Shown: positions 1 to 5,833 of the stretch, piece by piece
How positions within the stretch are numbered: the stretch's first letter is position 1
How the letters are laid out: each line of letters begins with the position of its first letter
Assembly (NCBI GenBank): GCA_002371375.1
Contig: DFIB01000092.1
Location: 1-18,710, forward strand
DNA length: 18,710 bases
Origin: Mageeibacillus sp. UBA3708
GTDB lineage: Bacteria > Bacillota > Clostridia > Saccharofermentanales > Saccharofermentanaceae
Reading direction: 5' to 3'
Notes under the pieces: generated by a model
Databases searched by the model: none
What the model saw: the letters and a program-made list of their open reading frames with translations, nothing else
Told to the model about the DNA's origin: nothing
Position numbers and translations under genes: made by a program

Positions 1-34
1 GGCACATGTTCTTGACTTCTGTTGAGTAGATCAT
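1..34 (-). CDS. Start of a gene leaving the left edge (partial)
   Basis: Only the first 11 codons are visible, reading MIYSTEVKNMC. The start is well supported: an ATG at 34-32 follows a full AGGAGG ribosome site at 45-40 with a 5-nt spacer, and the reading frame stays open to the window edge. The gene lies downstream of a decayed gene on the same strand, with about 45 nt of AT-rich DNA between the ribosome site and the end of that remnant. That stretch could hold a promoter, but I see no convincing pair of hexamers. I do not recognise the product from so few residues. Confidence 0.6.
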   Translation of the reverse strand, partial: MIYSTEVKNMC

Positions 35-88
35 ATTATCCTCCTAAAAATAAAATACGGATTAGATTAGAAATCACTTAAAAAGGTA

Positions 89-590
89 TCATAATGAGAC
101 CCATATATCAAGCAAACAGACTGTAAATTTAACAACTGCCTTCTGTCGCACTGGCCAATTCCCGCGCACATCATTGCCGTACTTCATGATCAATTCTCTG
201 TCAAAGGTGCTTTACAGGATGTTACGTATAGACTGCTCATCCATTTTGTCTGCGATCTTAAGATAGCCATCCGGATATTTTGACTTAGGAAAACCCTTCT
301 TGAACCTCGATATGAACTTCAGAACAGGCATGGACGGTGCAACGTCGATCACAGGTCCGCATATCATGTAGAACTTACCGCCGTTCAATACATTGATATA
401 ATTGCATATTTTATCAGATTCATCCTCTACTGAAATAAATCAGTTTGGTTCGCTTGGTATATGCATCAAGTTCAGTAATAGTATTTAACAATCCTGAGCA
501 TAATGTCTGTTCCCTCCTGTCATATCTGCCATATGTAACACTGTTACACCTGTACAAAAGCGTCTTGCATTGTAATAATGATTTATCCCG
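89..590 (-). pseudogene. Decayed gene: one frameshift and one in-frame stop
   Basis: This 500-bp stretch has no intact gene, but its minus strand reads as protein-like sequence in two joined frames. The upstream part is open from about 590 to 420 and includes ELDAYTKRTKLIYFS. It ends at a TGA (422-420). A second frame takes over at about 430 with VEDESDKICNYINVLNGGK, then FYMICGPVIDVAPSMPVLKF and KYPDGYLKIADKMDEQSIRN. That frame hits a TAA at 214-212 and continues in frame, with ELIMKYGNDVRGNWPVRQKA, to a TGA at 91-89. The composition is balanced and unlike random translation. I find no ATG or ribosome site for the 5' end, so that boundary is uncertain. It shares a frame with the gene ending at 612, probably by chance. 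I do not recognise the family. Sequencing error cannot be excluded, but two separate lesions and no start favour real decay. Confidence 0.6.
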
Positions 591-611
591 CCGTTGTATG
601 GCTGCGTGATA

Positions 612-1175
612 TTATTTCGATTCGCCTGAAGCGATTAGTGACCTGCCGCAATACGGGCAATTACCAAGTGTATTGACTCTTATCTTGAGACTGGCAGCGC
701 AGCCCGGACAATGAATTCCGACAAAAGGCTTGTTCTCAGGCCTGCCTCCCGGATGTGATTCATGGGCAGTTACCCTATCTGATAGAAGGAATGCCTTGCT
801 CGACGCATCATAATTGAGATTAACCAGATATCCTTTACGGATGTAATACTCAATATATTTACGAAGATCAATCTCTGTATCACCAATCTCCCTGCTGAGT
901 TCTGCGAGGGGGATAAATCCGTCCTCATCAGCCATGAACAGTTCATTCATTTTGTAGATTCGGGCGAAGTGGGATAAGTTTTTGAAGTATTTGAATAAGA
1001 TCCACAAGCATCCTGCAGCCAGCAAAAGGTATATTGCTTTTGTGACAATAACATATCGGGTGACATTGTCAGAGAAAAACAATCCGATAAACACGAATCC
1101 CATCGTGAAAGCAAAGACACTTAGCATAGACCAGATAACGATCGAGACAGATATCTTATTGGTATTCTTATACAT
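612..1175 (-). CDS. Two-helix membrane protein with C-terminal zinc ribbon (paralogue 2)
   Basis: A 187-residue protein of unknown function. Two hydrophobic segments (about residues 11-34 and 41-62) make a hairpin in the membrane. A short polar region with a D-E-D-G-F-I motif and a helical stretch (LAELSREIG, then DLRKYIEYYIRKGYLVNL) looks like a small winged-helix-like fold. The C-terminus carries a zinc ribbon with Cys156, Cys159, Cys173 and Cys176 (CPGC and CPYC knuckles). The next gene upstream encodes the same layout, so the two are tandem paralogues. An ATG two codons earlier (1181) touches the ribosome site with no spacer, whereas the ATG at 1175 sits 6 nt after AAGGGAG, so I choose 1175. 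The gene then overlaps the upstream stop by 8 nt, implying translational coupling. The ribbon could bind nucleic acid or be structural; nothing here decides. Confidence 0.8.
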   Translation of the reverse strand: MYKNTNKISVSIVIWSMLSVFAFTMGFVFIGLFFSDNVTRYVIVTKAIYLLLAAGCLWILFKYFKNLSHFARIYKMNELFMADEDGFIPLAELSREIGDTEIDLRKYIEYYIRKGYLVNLNYDASSKAFLLSDRVTAHESHPGGRPENKPFVGIHCPGCAASLKIRVNTLGNCPYCGRSLIASGESK

Positions 1176-1713
1176 TTGCATCTCCCTTAGCTCTCATGAA
1201 AGTACCGCAATGATCACACCTTCCGCCGCCATTCTTGCGTATCGTGACCTGCGCGCCGCATGAAGGGCATGACACTTTGACAAATTCCTTCTCATCAGAC
1301 AGCAGGTCCACCCTGACAGCAGTCCTGCCAAGCGTAATGTTGATGAGATACCTGTGTCTGTACAACCAGACGATCTCACTCACCGCCTTGGCCACACCGG
1401 TCCCGTTCATTGAAGCAAAAGTATCATAATCAATGATGCCGTCATGATCTTCCTCAATTATCGAATTGTATATCCTTGCCTTGGTGAATCTTCTTATTAC
1501 ATTGATACGCCACACTATGACGGCAATTCCGCCTATTACAAGGACCGAGAAAAAGCCACAGAATATCAGCGCCACAAACCCGCGCTTGACTGCCTCATCA
1601 GAGAAAGAGAATAGAACAAAAAGAAGATTGATAAACGTCAGAAATGACACTATCCCGATCATTAATCCGTTGAGCACCCTGGACGTCGCAATCTTTGCAC
1701 TATTTAAATACAT
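1168..1713 (-). CDS. Two-helix membrane protein with C-terminal zinc ribbon (paralogue 1)
   Basis: A 181-residue protein with the same plan as its downstream neighbour. Hydrophobic segments lie at about 16-37 and 45-69, followed by a basic turn (RRFTKARIYNSI), an acidic D-H-D-G-I-I motif matching the neighbour's D-E-D-G-F-I, a helical region ending near WLYRHRYLINI, and a zinc ribbon with Cys149, Cys152, Cys166 and Cys169 (CPSC and CDHC). The start has a GGAAGGTG ribosome site just upstream. It follows the PrcB-domain lipoprotein gene by 39 nt and overlaps the next gene by 8 nt. A promoter-like pair at 1742-1770, inside the end of the lipoprotein gene, may let the pair be expressed alone. Sequence identity to the paralogue is low by eye, so the duplication looks old. 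Function unknown. Confidence 0.82.
   Translation of the reverse strand: MYLNSAKIATSRVLNGLMIGIVSFLTFINLLFVLFSFSDEAVKRGFVALIFCGFFSVLVIGGIAVIVWRINVIRRFTKARIYNSIIEEDHDGIIDYDTFASMNGTGVAKAVSEIVWLYRHRYLINITLGRTAVRVDLLSDEKEFVKVSCPSCGAQVTIRKNGGGRCDHCGTFMRAKGDANV
1182..1188 (-). promoter_or_regulatory. Ribosome binding site that fixes the start of the downstream zinc-ribbon gene
   Basis: AAGGGAG lies inside the last codons of the upstream paralogue. It directly abuts the ATG at 1181, too close to work, and stands 6 nt before the ATG at 1175, the normal spacing. This favours the shorter 187-residue product. Confidence 0.6.
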
Positions 1714-1741
1714 GGTTCACCTTCCGAAGTTTACACATACA

Positions 1742-1770
1742 ATAGTATCAAATCAGATTTCTCTATTCAA
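1742..1770 (-). promoter_or_regulatory. Candidate sigma-A promoter for the zinc-ribbon gene pair
   Basis: On the minus strand TTGAAT (1770-1765) and TACTAT (1747-1742) are separated by 17 nt. Each matches four of six consensus bases. It overlaps the 3' end of the lipoprotein gene and would start transcription about 20-25 nt before the ATG at 1713. The match could be chance in AT-rich sequence. Confidence 0.35.
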
Positions 1771-2571
1771 GAATTCTTCGACTGAATACGCATTATTATC
1801 TCCGGCAAAGAGGACAAATCCGTACGAACCGTGGTCCTTGGCAACACTTACTATCTCATCCTTTGATGATACTTCACCACTGCCGTTTGTGACTTCCTTC
1901 CACTCCGGAGAGCCCCATCTGACTGTCGTAGCGGTTACATTGACAAATCTGTATCCGGCATCAGTCCTGTAAACATATGTCTTCTTAATTATCTCACCTG
2001 AGCCGTCCTCGAGGACTGCAATATATCCCCCGTCAGCAGTTACCTCCACCTGTTTGTCATCATCCCTATTTATCTCATTTCCGTTTGCATCGACGACGAT
2101 CAATCTGTCCGGAACCTTATTGACCATAAGACTGCAGCAAGGATAAGTCAGATTTGCCGTAACAGATGACCCCGGAGCAGGACTTGTCTCAGTGACCTTG
2201 ATAACAAACTGTCCTTTAGAATCTTCGTATATATCGGCGATCCTGATCTCATACCCGCCACTCGGACGCTCACCGGAATTGATGATTATGTAATACGGGG
2301 CATCCGGCTGACCGGAAGAATTAATAAAGTACCCCCTCTTCTCCTTGCCGTTATTATGTCCCTCGTTGTAAACAGTATATTCTACCCCCGCCACAGTACC
2401 GTGTTCAGGCAGAGAATATCCCTGTTCTTCACTTGAGTCGTCAACGCCTGCGCCTGTTACTGATGTTCCGGAACTCTGAGTATTCTCTTTGCTACACCCG
2501 GCACAAATGCCGGCAGTAAATGTCGATACCAGCAATAAACACACGATTTTTATATTGATCCTGCCTGCCAT
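1753..2571 (-). CDS. Probable lipoprotein with PrcB-type C-terminal domain
   Basis: A 272-residue secreted protein. It starts with a basic end (AGRINIK), a hydrophobic core and a lipobox-like ICAGC around Cys26, followed by a Ser/Thr/Gly-rich spacer to about residue 55, as in lipoproteins tethered to the outer face of the membrane. The -3 position is Cys, not Leu, so lipidation is likely but imperfectly supported. Residues about 92-150 match the PrcB C-terminal domain: YYIIINSGERPSGGYEI, then an ETSPAPGSSVT segment and the LTYPCCSLMV strand. In Treponema, PrcB is an accessory subunit of the dentilisin protease complex; the domain is widespread in other bacteria with unknown roles. No protease gene is adjacent here. 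The C-terminal 120 residues are unrecognised. An AAGGAGG site 7 nt upstream supports the start. It may be co-transcribed with the zinc-ribbon pair downstream. Confidence 0.8.
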   Translation of the reverse strand: MAGRINIKIVCLLLVSTFTAGICAGCSKENTQSSGTSVTGAGVDDSSEEQGYSLPEHGTVAGVEYTVYNEGHNNGKEKRGYFINSSGQPDAPYYIIINSGERPSGGYEIRIADIYEDSKGQFVIKVTETSPAPGSSVTANLTYPCCSLMVNKVPDRLIVVDANGNEINRDDDKQVEVTADGGYIAVLEDGSGEIIKKTYVYRTDAGYRFVNVTATTVRWGSPEWKEVTNGSGEVSSKDEIVSVAKDHGSYGFVLFAGDNNAYSVEEFLNREI

Positions 2572-2634
2572 ACAAAAGCCTCCTTCTCCCGTCTATACCT
2601 TATATACAACTCAAATCAGCGTAATGTTGCACAT

Positions 2635-2664
2635 AAAAAACTCACCACGGGTCGCCATGGTGAG
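2635..2664 (-). terminator. Intrinsic terminator of the small peptide gene
   Basis: On the minus strand CTCACCA (2664-2658) pairs perfectly with TGGTGAG (2647-2641) across a 10-nt loop and is followed at once by six T residues (2640-2635). It lies 36 nt after the stop of the small gene, so that gene ends its own transcript and the lipoprotein gene beyond needs a separate promoter. Confidence 0.85.
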
Positions 2665-2699
2665 CAGAAATTACATATTGACTGTATTCACTTATGTGT

Positions 2700-2831
2700 C
2701 TATTTAGTAGATACAGGAATCAACTCATTCTCCTCAAGTTCAATCGGAGTACAACTAATCGTAATGACATCCTGCCCCTCGAAAGCAATTATCTCAAGAT
2801 CGAGCGATTCATATTCAGACTTAATCATCAT
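2700..2831 (-). CDS. Small acidic peptide (43 residues), own transcription unit
   Basis: A short gene with every expression signal. Three ATG codons in a row (2834, 2831, 2828) follow GGAGG at 2841-2837; the second, with a 5-nt spacer, is the best start and gives 43 residues. The product runs from MMIKSEYESLDLEIIAFEG through QDVITISCTPIEL to a PVSTK end. It has no signal peptide or membrane segment, is rich in Glu/Asp/Ile, and has one Cys. The stop TAG at 2702-2700 is followed by a strong terminator, and a promoter lies just upstream. From memory, short clostridial proteins with a 'hydrophobic-E-hydrophobic-FE..DVIT.S' pattern are common and uncharacterised; I cannot confirm that match. A regulatory peptide or the precursor of a modified peptide are possible roles, but no modifying or export gene is next to it. 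Confidence 0.72.
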   Translation of the reverse strand: MMIKSEYESLDLEIIAFEGQDVITISCTPIELEENELIPVSTK

Positions 2832-2864
2832 CATTACCTCCAATAATAGCACGATTACTGCTTA

Positions 2865-2894
2865 ATTGTAGCAAAAAGAAGCAGATAAAAGCAA
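2865..2894 (-). promoter_or_regulatory. Promoter of the small peptide gene
   Basis: On the minus strand TTGCTT (2894-2889) and TACAAT (2870-2865) stand 18 nt apart. The -10 box matches five of six consensus bases. Transcription would start near 2858 and give a leader of about 25 nt containing the GGAGG site. Confidence 0.6.
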
Positions 2895-2993
2895 GTATTT
2901 TTGTAAATAGCCTCAGTCTGGACTCATTTATGCATTCTATATGCGAAAGCTCCGTCCCGATTGCAATAGCAGCTAATTAATTTGTCCAGACGC

Positions 2994-4280
2994 TTAAGCC
3001 AGCTTATCCTCTGTTGTCTTATCTATCTCAGGCAGAATCGCACTGTCGCTCTGCTTCTCTACTGCAGGCGCTTTGTCAACAGGATCGAATCTGGCCATCT
3101 CACGTGCCAGCTCTTCAGCCTTGCGTGCTTCCTCAGCAGCCTTCTCAGCAGCGGCTTTTGCCTCTTCCTCAGCTTTACGTGCAGCCGCCAGTAATTCCTC
3201 AGCTCTCCTGGATGCTTCTGCAGCACGTTCCCTTGCCTCTGCAGCTGCTTTCTTGGCAGCCTCCTCAGCCTTCTCGGCAGCTATACGCTCGTCTTCTTCG
3301 AGTTTCTTCTTATTGGCATCCTCAAGTGCAGCTTCTGCAGCATCGGCGGCAGCCTTTGCCTCGTCAGCAAGCTTTGCCGTATTGGCAGCCTCTTCATCAG
3401 CAACAGTAGCCTTCGCCTTTGCTTCCTCTTCGGCTTTCTCAGCTGCAATGCGGGCACTCTCACCGGCCTTATATGCTTCTATCTTTGCCTCGAAGTCAGT
3501 CTGTTTCTTAGTTGCTTCCATGATCAGCTCATTAGCCTTCTGCGCTGCAGCCTTGGCGATCTCCTCAGCCTTCTCAGCCTCTTCTTTTGCCTCCTGAGCT
3601 ATCTTAAGAGAAGTATTGTAATCCTCTTCGGCTATCTGGCATGCTCTGCCCGCTTCCTCCTCCGTACGGATGGCAGTTTCCCTGACTTCGCTCGCCTTAG
3701 CAACTGCAAGACGTGCTTCCTCTGCCTTGGCAGCTGCATCTTCAGCTTCCTTTGTTGCACGGCTCGACTTAAATCTTGCCTGATTGAACTCTCTCCTGGC
3801 TTCTTCAACTGCTATTGTCGCAGGTGACCTTCCCTTGCTTCCGGTAATCTGATCCTGCTCAGACGTGTTACCCGGCCTGACAGCCGCCGAACCGGGACGC
3901 TGCTCGGAAGACTGCTGCTGTGCCGCAAGTGCTTTCGCACGGTTAATAGAAGCAGATGGCGGTCTCTTAATGGGAGCTTTCAATCCGATAGGCGGAGTAG
4001 AATCTGTCTTCTTATCATCGCTAATCTGATCCTTATCATCGCCCGGCTTGCGTGATTCTTCCATTGCTTTACGCATCTCGATCTGAGCTTTGGCAGCAGC
4101 TGCACGCTCTCTTGCCAGATTGGCTGCCGGTGATCCGATTGCAGCTATATTGCGGTCCTCAGCCTTGCTGTTCCCGCTGCTCATCCCCGTTGAGCCGGCT
4201 CCGGACATCGACATTCCAACCGCCGGAGTACCAAATCTTCCATCTGATTTACCCTTAAAAACATCTAAAATTCCAGACAT
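2994..4280 (-). CDS. Ala/Glu-rich coiled-coil protein
   Basis: A 428-residue protein of unknown function. The N-terminus (MSGILDVFKGKSDGRFG, then a Met/Ser/Gly-rich stretch) has no signal peptide or membrane helix. A proline-containing, charged, low-complexity region runs to about residue 150. Residues about 152-397 form one long Ala/Glu/Lys helix with no proline, rich in AEKAEE, AKAAA and ARKAEE units and with RIAAEKAEE occurring twice, 55 residues apart. A short acidic tail ends the protein. The composition resembles TolA central domains and LEA-type proteins, but it has neither the TolA anchor nor its C-terminal domain. An in-frame GTG at 4289 overlaps the ribosome site, so I take the ATG at 4280, 5 nt after AGAGGTGG. 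A near-consensus promoter lies upstream. It is likely cytoplasmic and structural or scaffolding; that is inference from composition. Confidence 0.78.
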   Translation of the reverse strand: MSGILDVFKGKSDGRFGTPAVGMSMSGAGSTGMSSGNSKAEDRNIAAIGSPAANLARERAAAAKAQIEMRKAMEESRKPGDDKDQISDDKKTDSTPPIGLKAPIKRPPSASINRAKALAAQQQSSEQRPGSAAVRPGNTSEQDQITGSKGRSPATIAVEEARREFNQARFKSSRATKEAEDAAAKAEEARLAVAKASEVRETAIRTEEEAGRACQIAEEDYNTSLKIAQEAKEEAEKAEEIAKAAAQKANELIMEATKKQTDFEAKIEAYKAGESARIAAEKAEEEAKAKATVADEEAANTAKLADEAKAAADAAEAALEDANKKKLEEDERIAAEKAEEAAKKAAAEARERAAEASRRAEELLAAARKAEEEAKAAAEKAAEEARKAEELAREMARFDPVDKAPAVEKQSDSAILPEIDKTTEDKLA

Positions 4281-4285
4281 AAATG

Positions 4286-4293
4286 CCACCTCT
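4286..4293 (-). promoter_or_regulatory. Ribosome binding site that fixes the start of the coiled-coil gene
   Basis: AGAGGTGG is followed after 5 nt (CATTT) by the ATG at 4280. The alternative in-frame GTG at 4289 lies inside this site and so cannot be used with it. Confidence 0.65.
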
Positions 4294-4331
4294 GTATTTG
4301 TGTTTGAATATTAGAATTTCTACTAAAATTT

Positions 4332-4359
4332 ATTATACTTTATTCACATAATATTTCAA
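4332..4359 (-). promoter_or_regulatory. Sigma-A promoter of the coiled-coil gene
   Basis: On the minus strand TTGAAA (4359-4354) and a perfect TATAAT (4337-4332) are 16 nt apart, in very AT-rich DNA. Transcription would start about 45 nt before the ATG at 4280. It is the best promoter match in the window and suggests strong, housekeeping-type expression. Confidence 0.75.
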
Positions 4360-4387
4360 GTTTGTTAACAAAAAGTGTTGCACACGT

Positions 4388-5764
4388 TCATCCCCGCGAA
4401 GCGCGTCTTGGTTCCGTGGCAACACCACTGAGCTTTTCTATCTTCTTCATCAGTCTGACAAAAATGAACAGTCCCAGCATAGCAGCTACTACCCACGCAA
4501 ACGGATCAGACGCCACTGCCAGATAGAATGAACCTGCTATCATCGATATCACGGACATGATAAGCCTCGCGGACAGTTCAGCGACGCCCATGAGCATAGC
4601 GGTAAATCCGTGGCCTACAGCCTGAATTGCACTTCTGTAGATGAAGACCATGGCAAGGAAGAAGTAGCAGACCGAACATTCAACAATATAGATCCTCGAC
4701 CAGGGCAAATATTCAGTTATATCAGCTCCGGGCTCAAAGAATACAGGGAGTACATATGGAAGGATTATTATTGTGATTGCAGCCGCTAAGATGCAGTAAA
4801 CAACAAACATCTTGAGGGCTGCTTTTATACCCTCGCGGATACGCTGATAATCACCCTTACCGTAATTCTGGCCGACATATGAGGCCATGGTCTGACCTGA
4901 CGTAAACATAGCCTGAGTCATGATCATCTGAAGTTTGGACGCTGCCGTAACTCCTGCAACAGCAATGGAGCCGAACAGGTTAATAGCACTTTGCATGATC
5001 ATAGTTCCTGATGCTGTAATACCGGTCTGAAGAGCCATTGGTATTCCCTGCATGAGTTCCCCTGTTATCATTCTCCGTGACGGCCTCCAGTGGCTGCGCG
5101 AGGGCTTGAGATCCGGAACACGCAGCAGAATATATATAAGGCAGAACAATGCTGACACTGCCTGAGACAATACCGTCGCAATTGCGGCACCTGCTGTGCC
5201 CAGTTCAAAGACAATAATAAACAGCAGGTCAAGTCCTATGTTGAGAGCCGCCGATATAATTAGTGATATAAGCGGTATACTGCTGTTGCCGATCGCTCTT
5301 AAAACAGCTGAGAAAAAGTTATAAAAAACCGTCGCGAATATGCCGATACAGATGACAGATATATAATCGTAGGCGTAGTCGAATATGTCATCAGGCGTGT
5401 TCATCAGACGCAAAACAGGCTTGATGACCGCCACGGTCACTACAGTCGATATCAGGATTATTATAAATGACAGAAGCAGGCCGTTGCTTACGCTCTTTTT
5501 GACTTCTTCAGTCTCTCCGGCTCCGTATTTCTGGCTGGTAACGATGGAGAATCCGGTGACCATACCGGTACATGTACCGACGATAAAGAACATGATCGTG
5601 CCGGTCGATCCCACCGCCGCAAGGGCTGTAGGTCCTACGAATCTGCCTACTATTATAGTGTCAACGAGATTATAGAGTTGCTGACATATGTTGCCGATAA
5701 CAAGAGGCAGCATAAACCTCAAAATGACGTTGAACGGTTTGCCTTCTGTAAGTCTGTTTTCCAT
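4388..5764 (-). CDS. MATE family efflux transporter
   Basis: A 458-residue integral membrane protein of the multidrug and toxic compound extrusion family, which exports organic cations or other small molecules in exchange for Na+ or H+. The N-terminus MENRLTEGKPF followed by LRFMLPLVIGNICQQLYNLV is typical of the clostridial members, and the early VDTIIVGRFVGPTALAAVG and later GQNYGKGDYQRIREGIK are hallmark segments of the two six-helix halves. About twelve hydrophobic helices can be seen, split near residue 230 by a basic loop (RSHWRPSRR). The length is normal for the family. The substrate cannot be told. There is no Shine-Dalgarno sequence before the ATG; instead a TTAAAAT box ends 6 nt upstream, which could make the message leaderless. 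The gene stands 69 nt after the Na/Pi transporter gene. Confidence 0.93.
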   Translation of the reverse strand: MENRLTEGKPFNVILRFMLPLVIGNICQQLYNLVDTIIVGRFVGPTALAAVGSTGTIMFFIVGTCTGMVTGFSIVTSQKYGAGETEEVKKSVSNGLLLSFIIILISTVVTVAVIKPVLRLMNTPDDIFDYAYDYISVICIGIFATVFYNFFSAVLRAIGNSSIPLISLIISAALNIGLDLLFIIVFELGTAGAAIATVLSQAVSALFCLIYILLRVPDLKPSRSHWRPSRRMITGELMQGIPMALQTGITASGTMIMQSAINLFGSIAVAGVTAASKLQMIMTQAMFTSGQTMASYVGQNYGKGDYQRIREGIKAALKMFVVYCILAAAITIIILPYVLPVFFEPGADITEYLPWSRIYIVECSVCYFFLAMVFIYRSAIQAVGHGFTAMLMGVAELSARLIMSVISMIAGSFYLAVASDPFAWVVAAMLGLFIFVRLMKKIEKLSGVATEPRRASRG

Positions 5765-5833
5765 GCGGCAATTTTAACACTTGGTCCGTCAGCTTAATAT
5801 CAGACGCAGGCATATAAATGTTATTTTTACGAT

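Noticed and set aside
160..335. Tandem DNA repeats or a CRISPR-like array within the BspA-like gene
   Set aside because: The repetition in that protein (residues 160-335) is at the amino-acid level only; the DNA units differ and have no spacer pattern.
2572..2634. Promoter for the PrcB-domain lipoprotein
   Set aside because: One is expected, because a terminator lies upstream, but the TATATA, TATAAG and TATAGA boxes lack a -35 hexamer at proper spacing, so I cannot place it.
3073..3597. Ser/Ala-rich plus-strand reading frame of 174 codons opposite the coiled-coil gene
   Set aside because: It is the antisense of GCn/GAr-rich codons, which seldom give stops. It has no ribosome site and low-complexity content, so it is a shadow.
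4281..4289. GTG start for the coiled-coil protein at 4289
   Set aside because: The GTG is part of the AGAGGTGG ribosome site serving the ATG at 4280.
4362..4388. GTGT-GCA-ACAC hairpin with T5 after the MATE gene as a terminator
   Set aside because: A 4-bp stem with a 3-nt loop is too weak to support a call.
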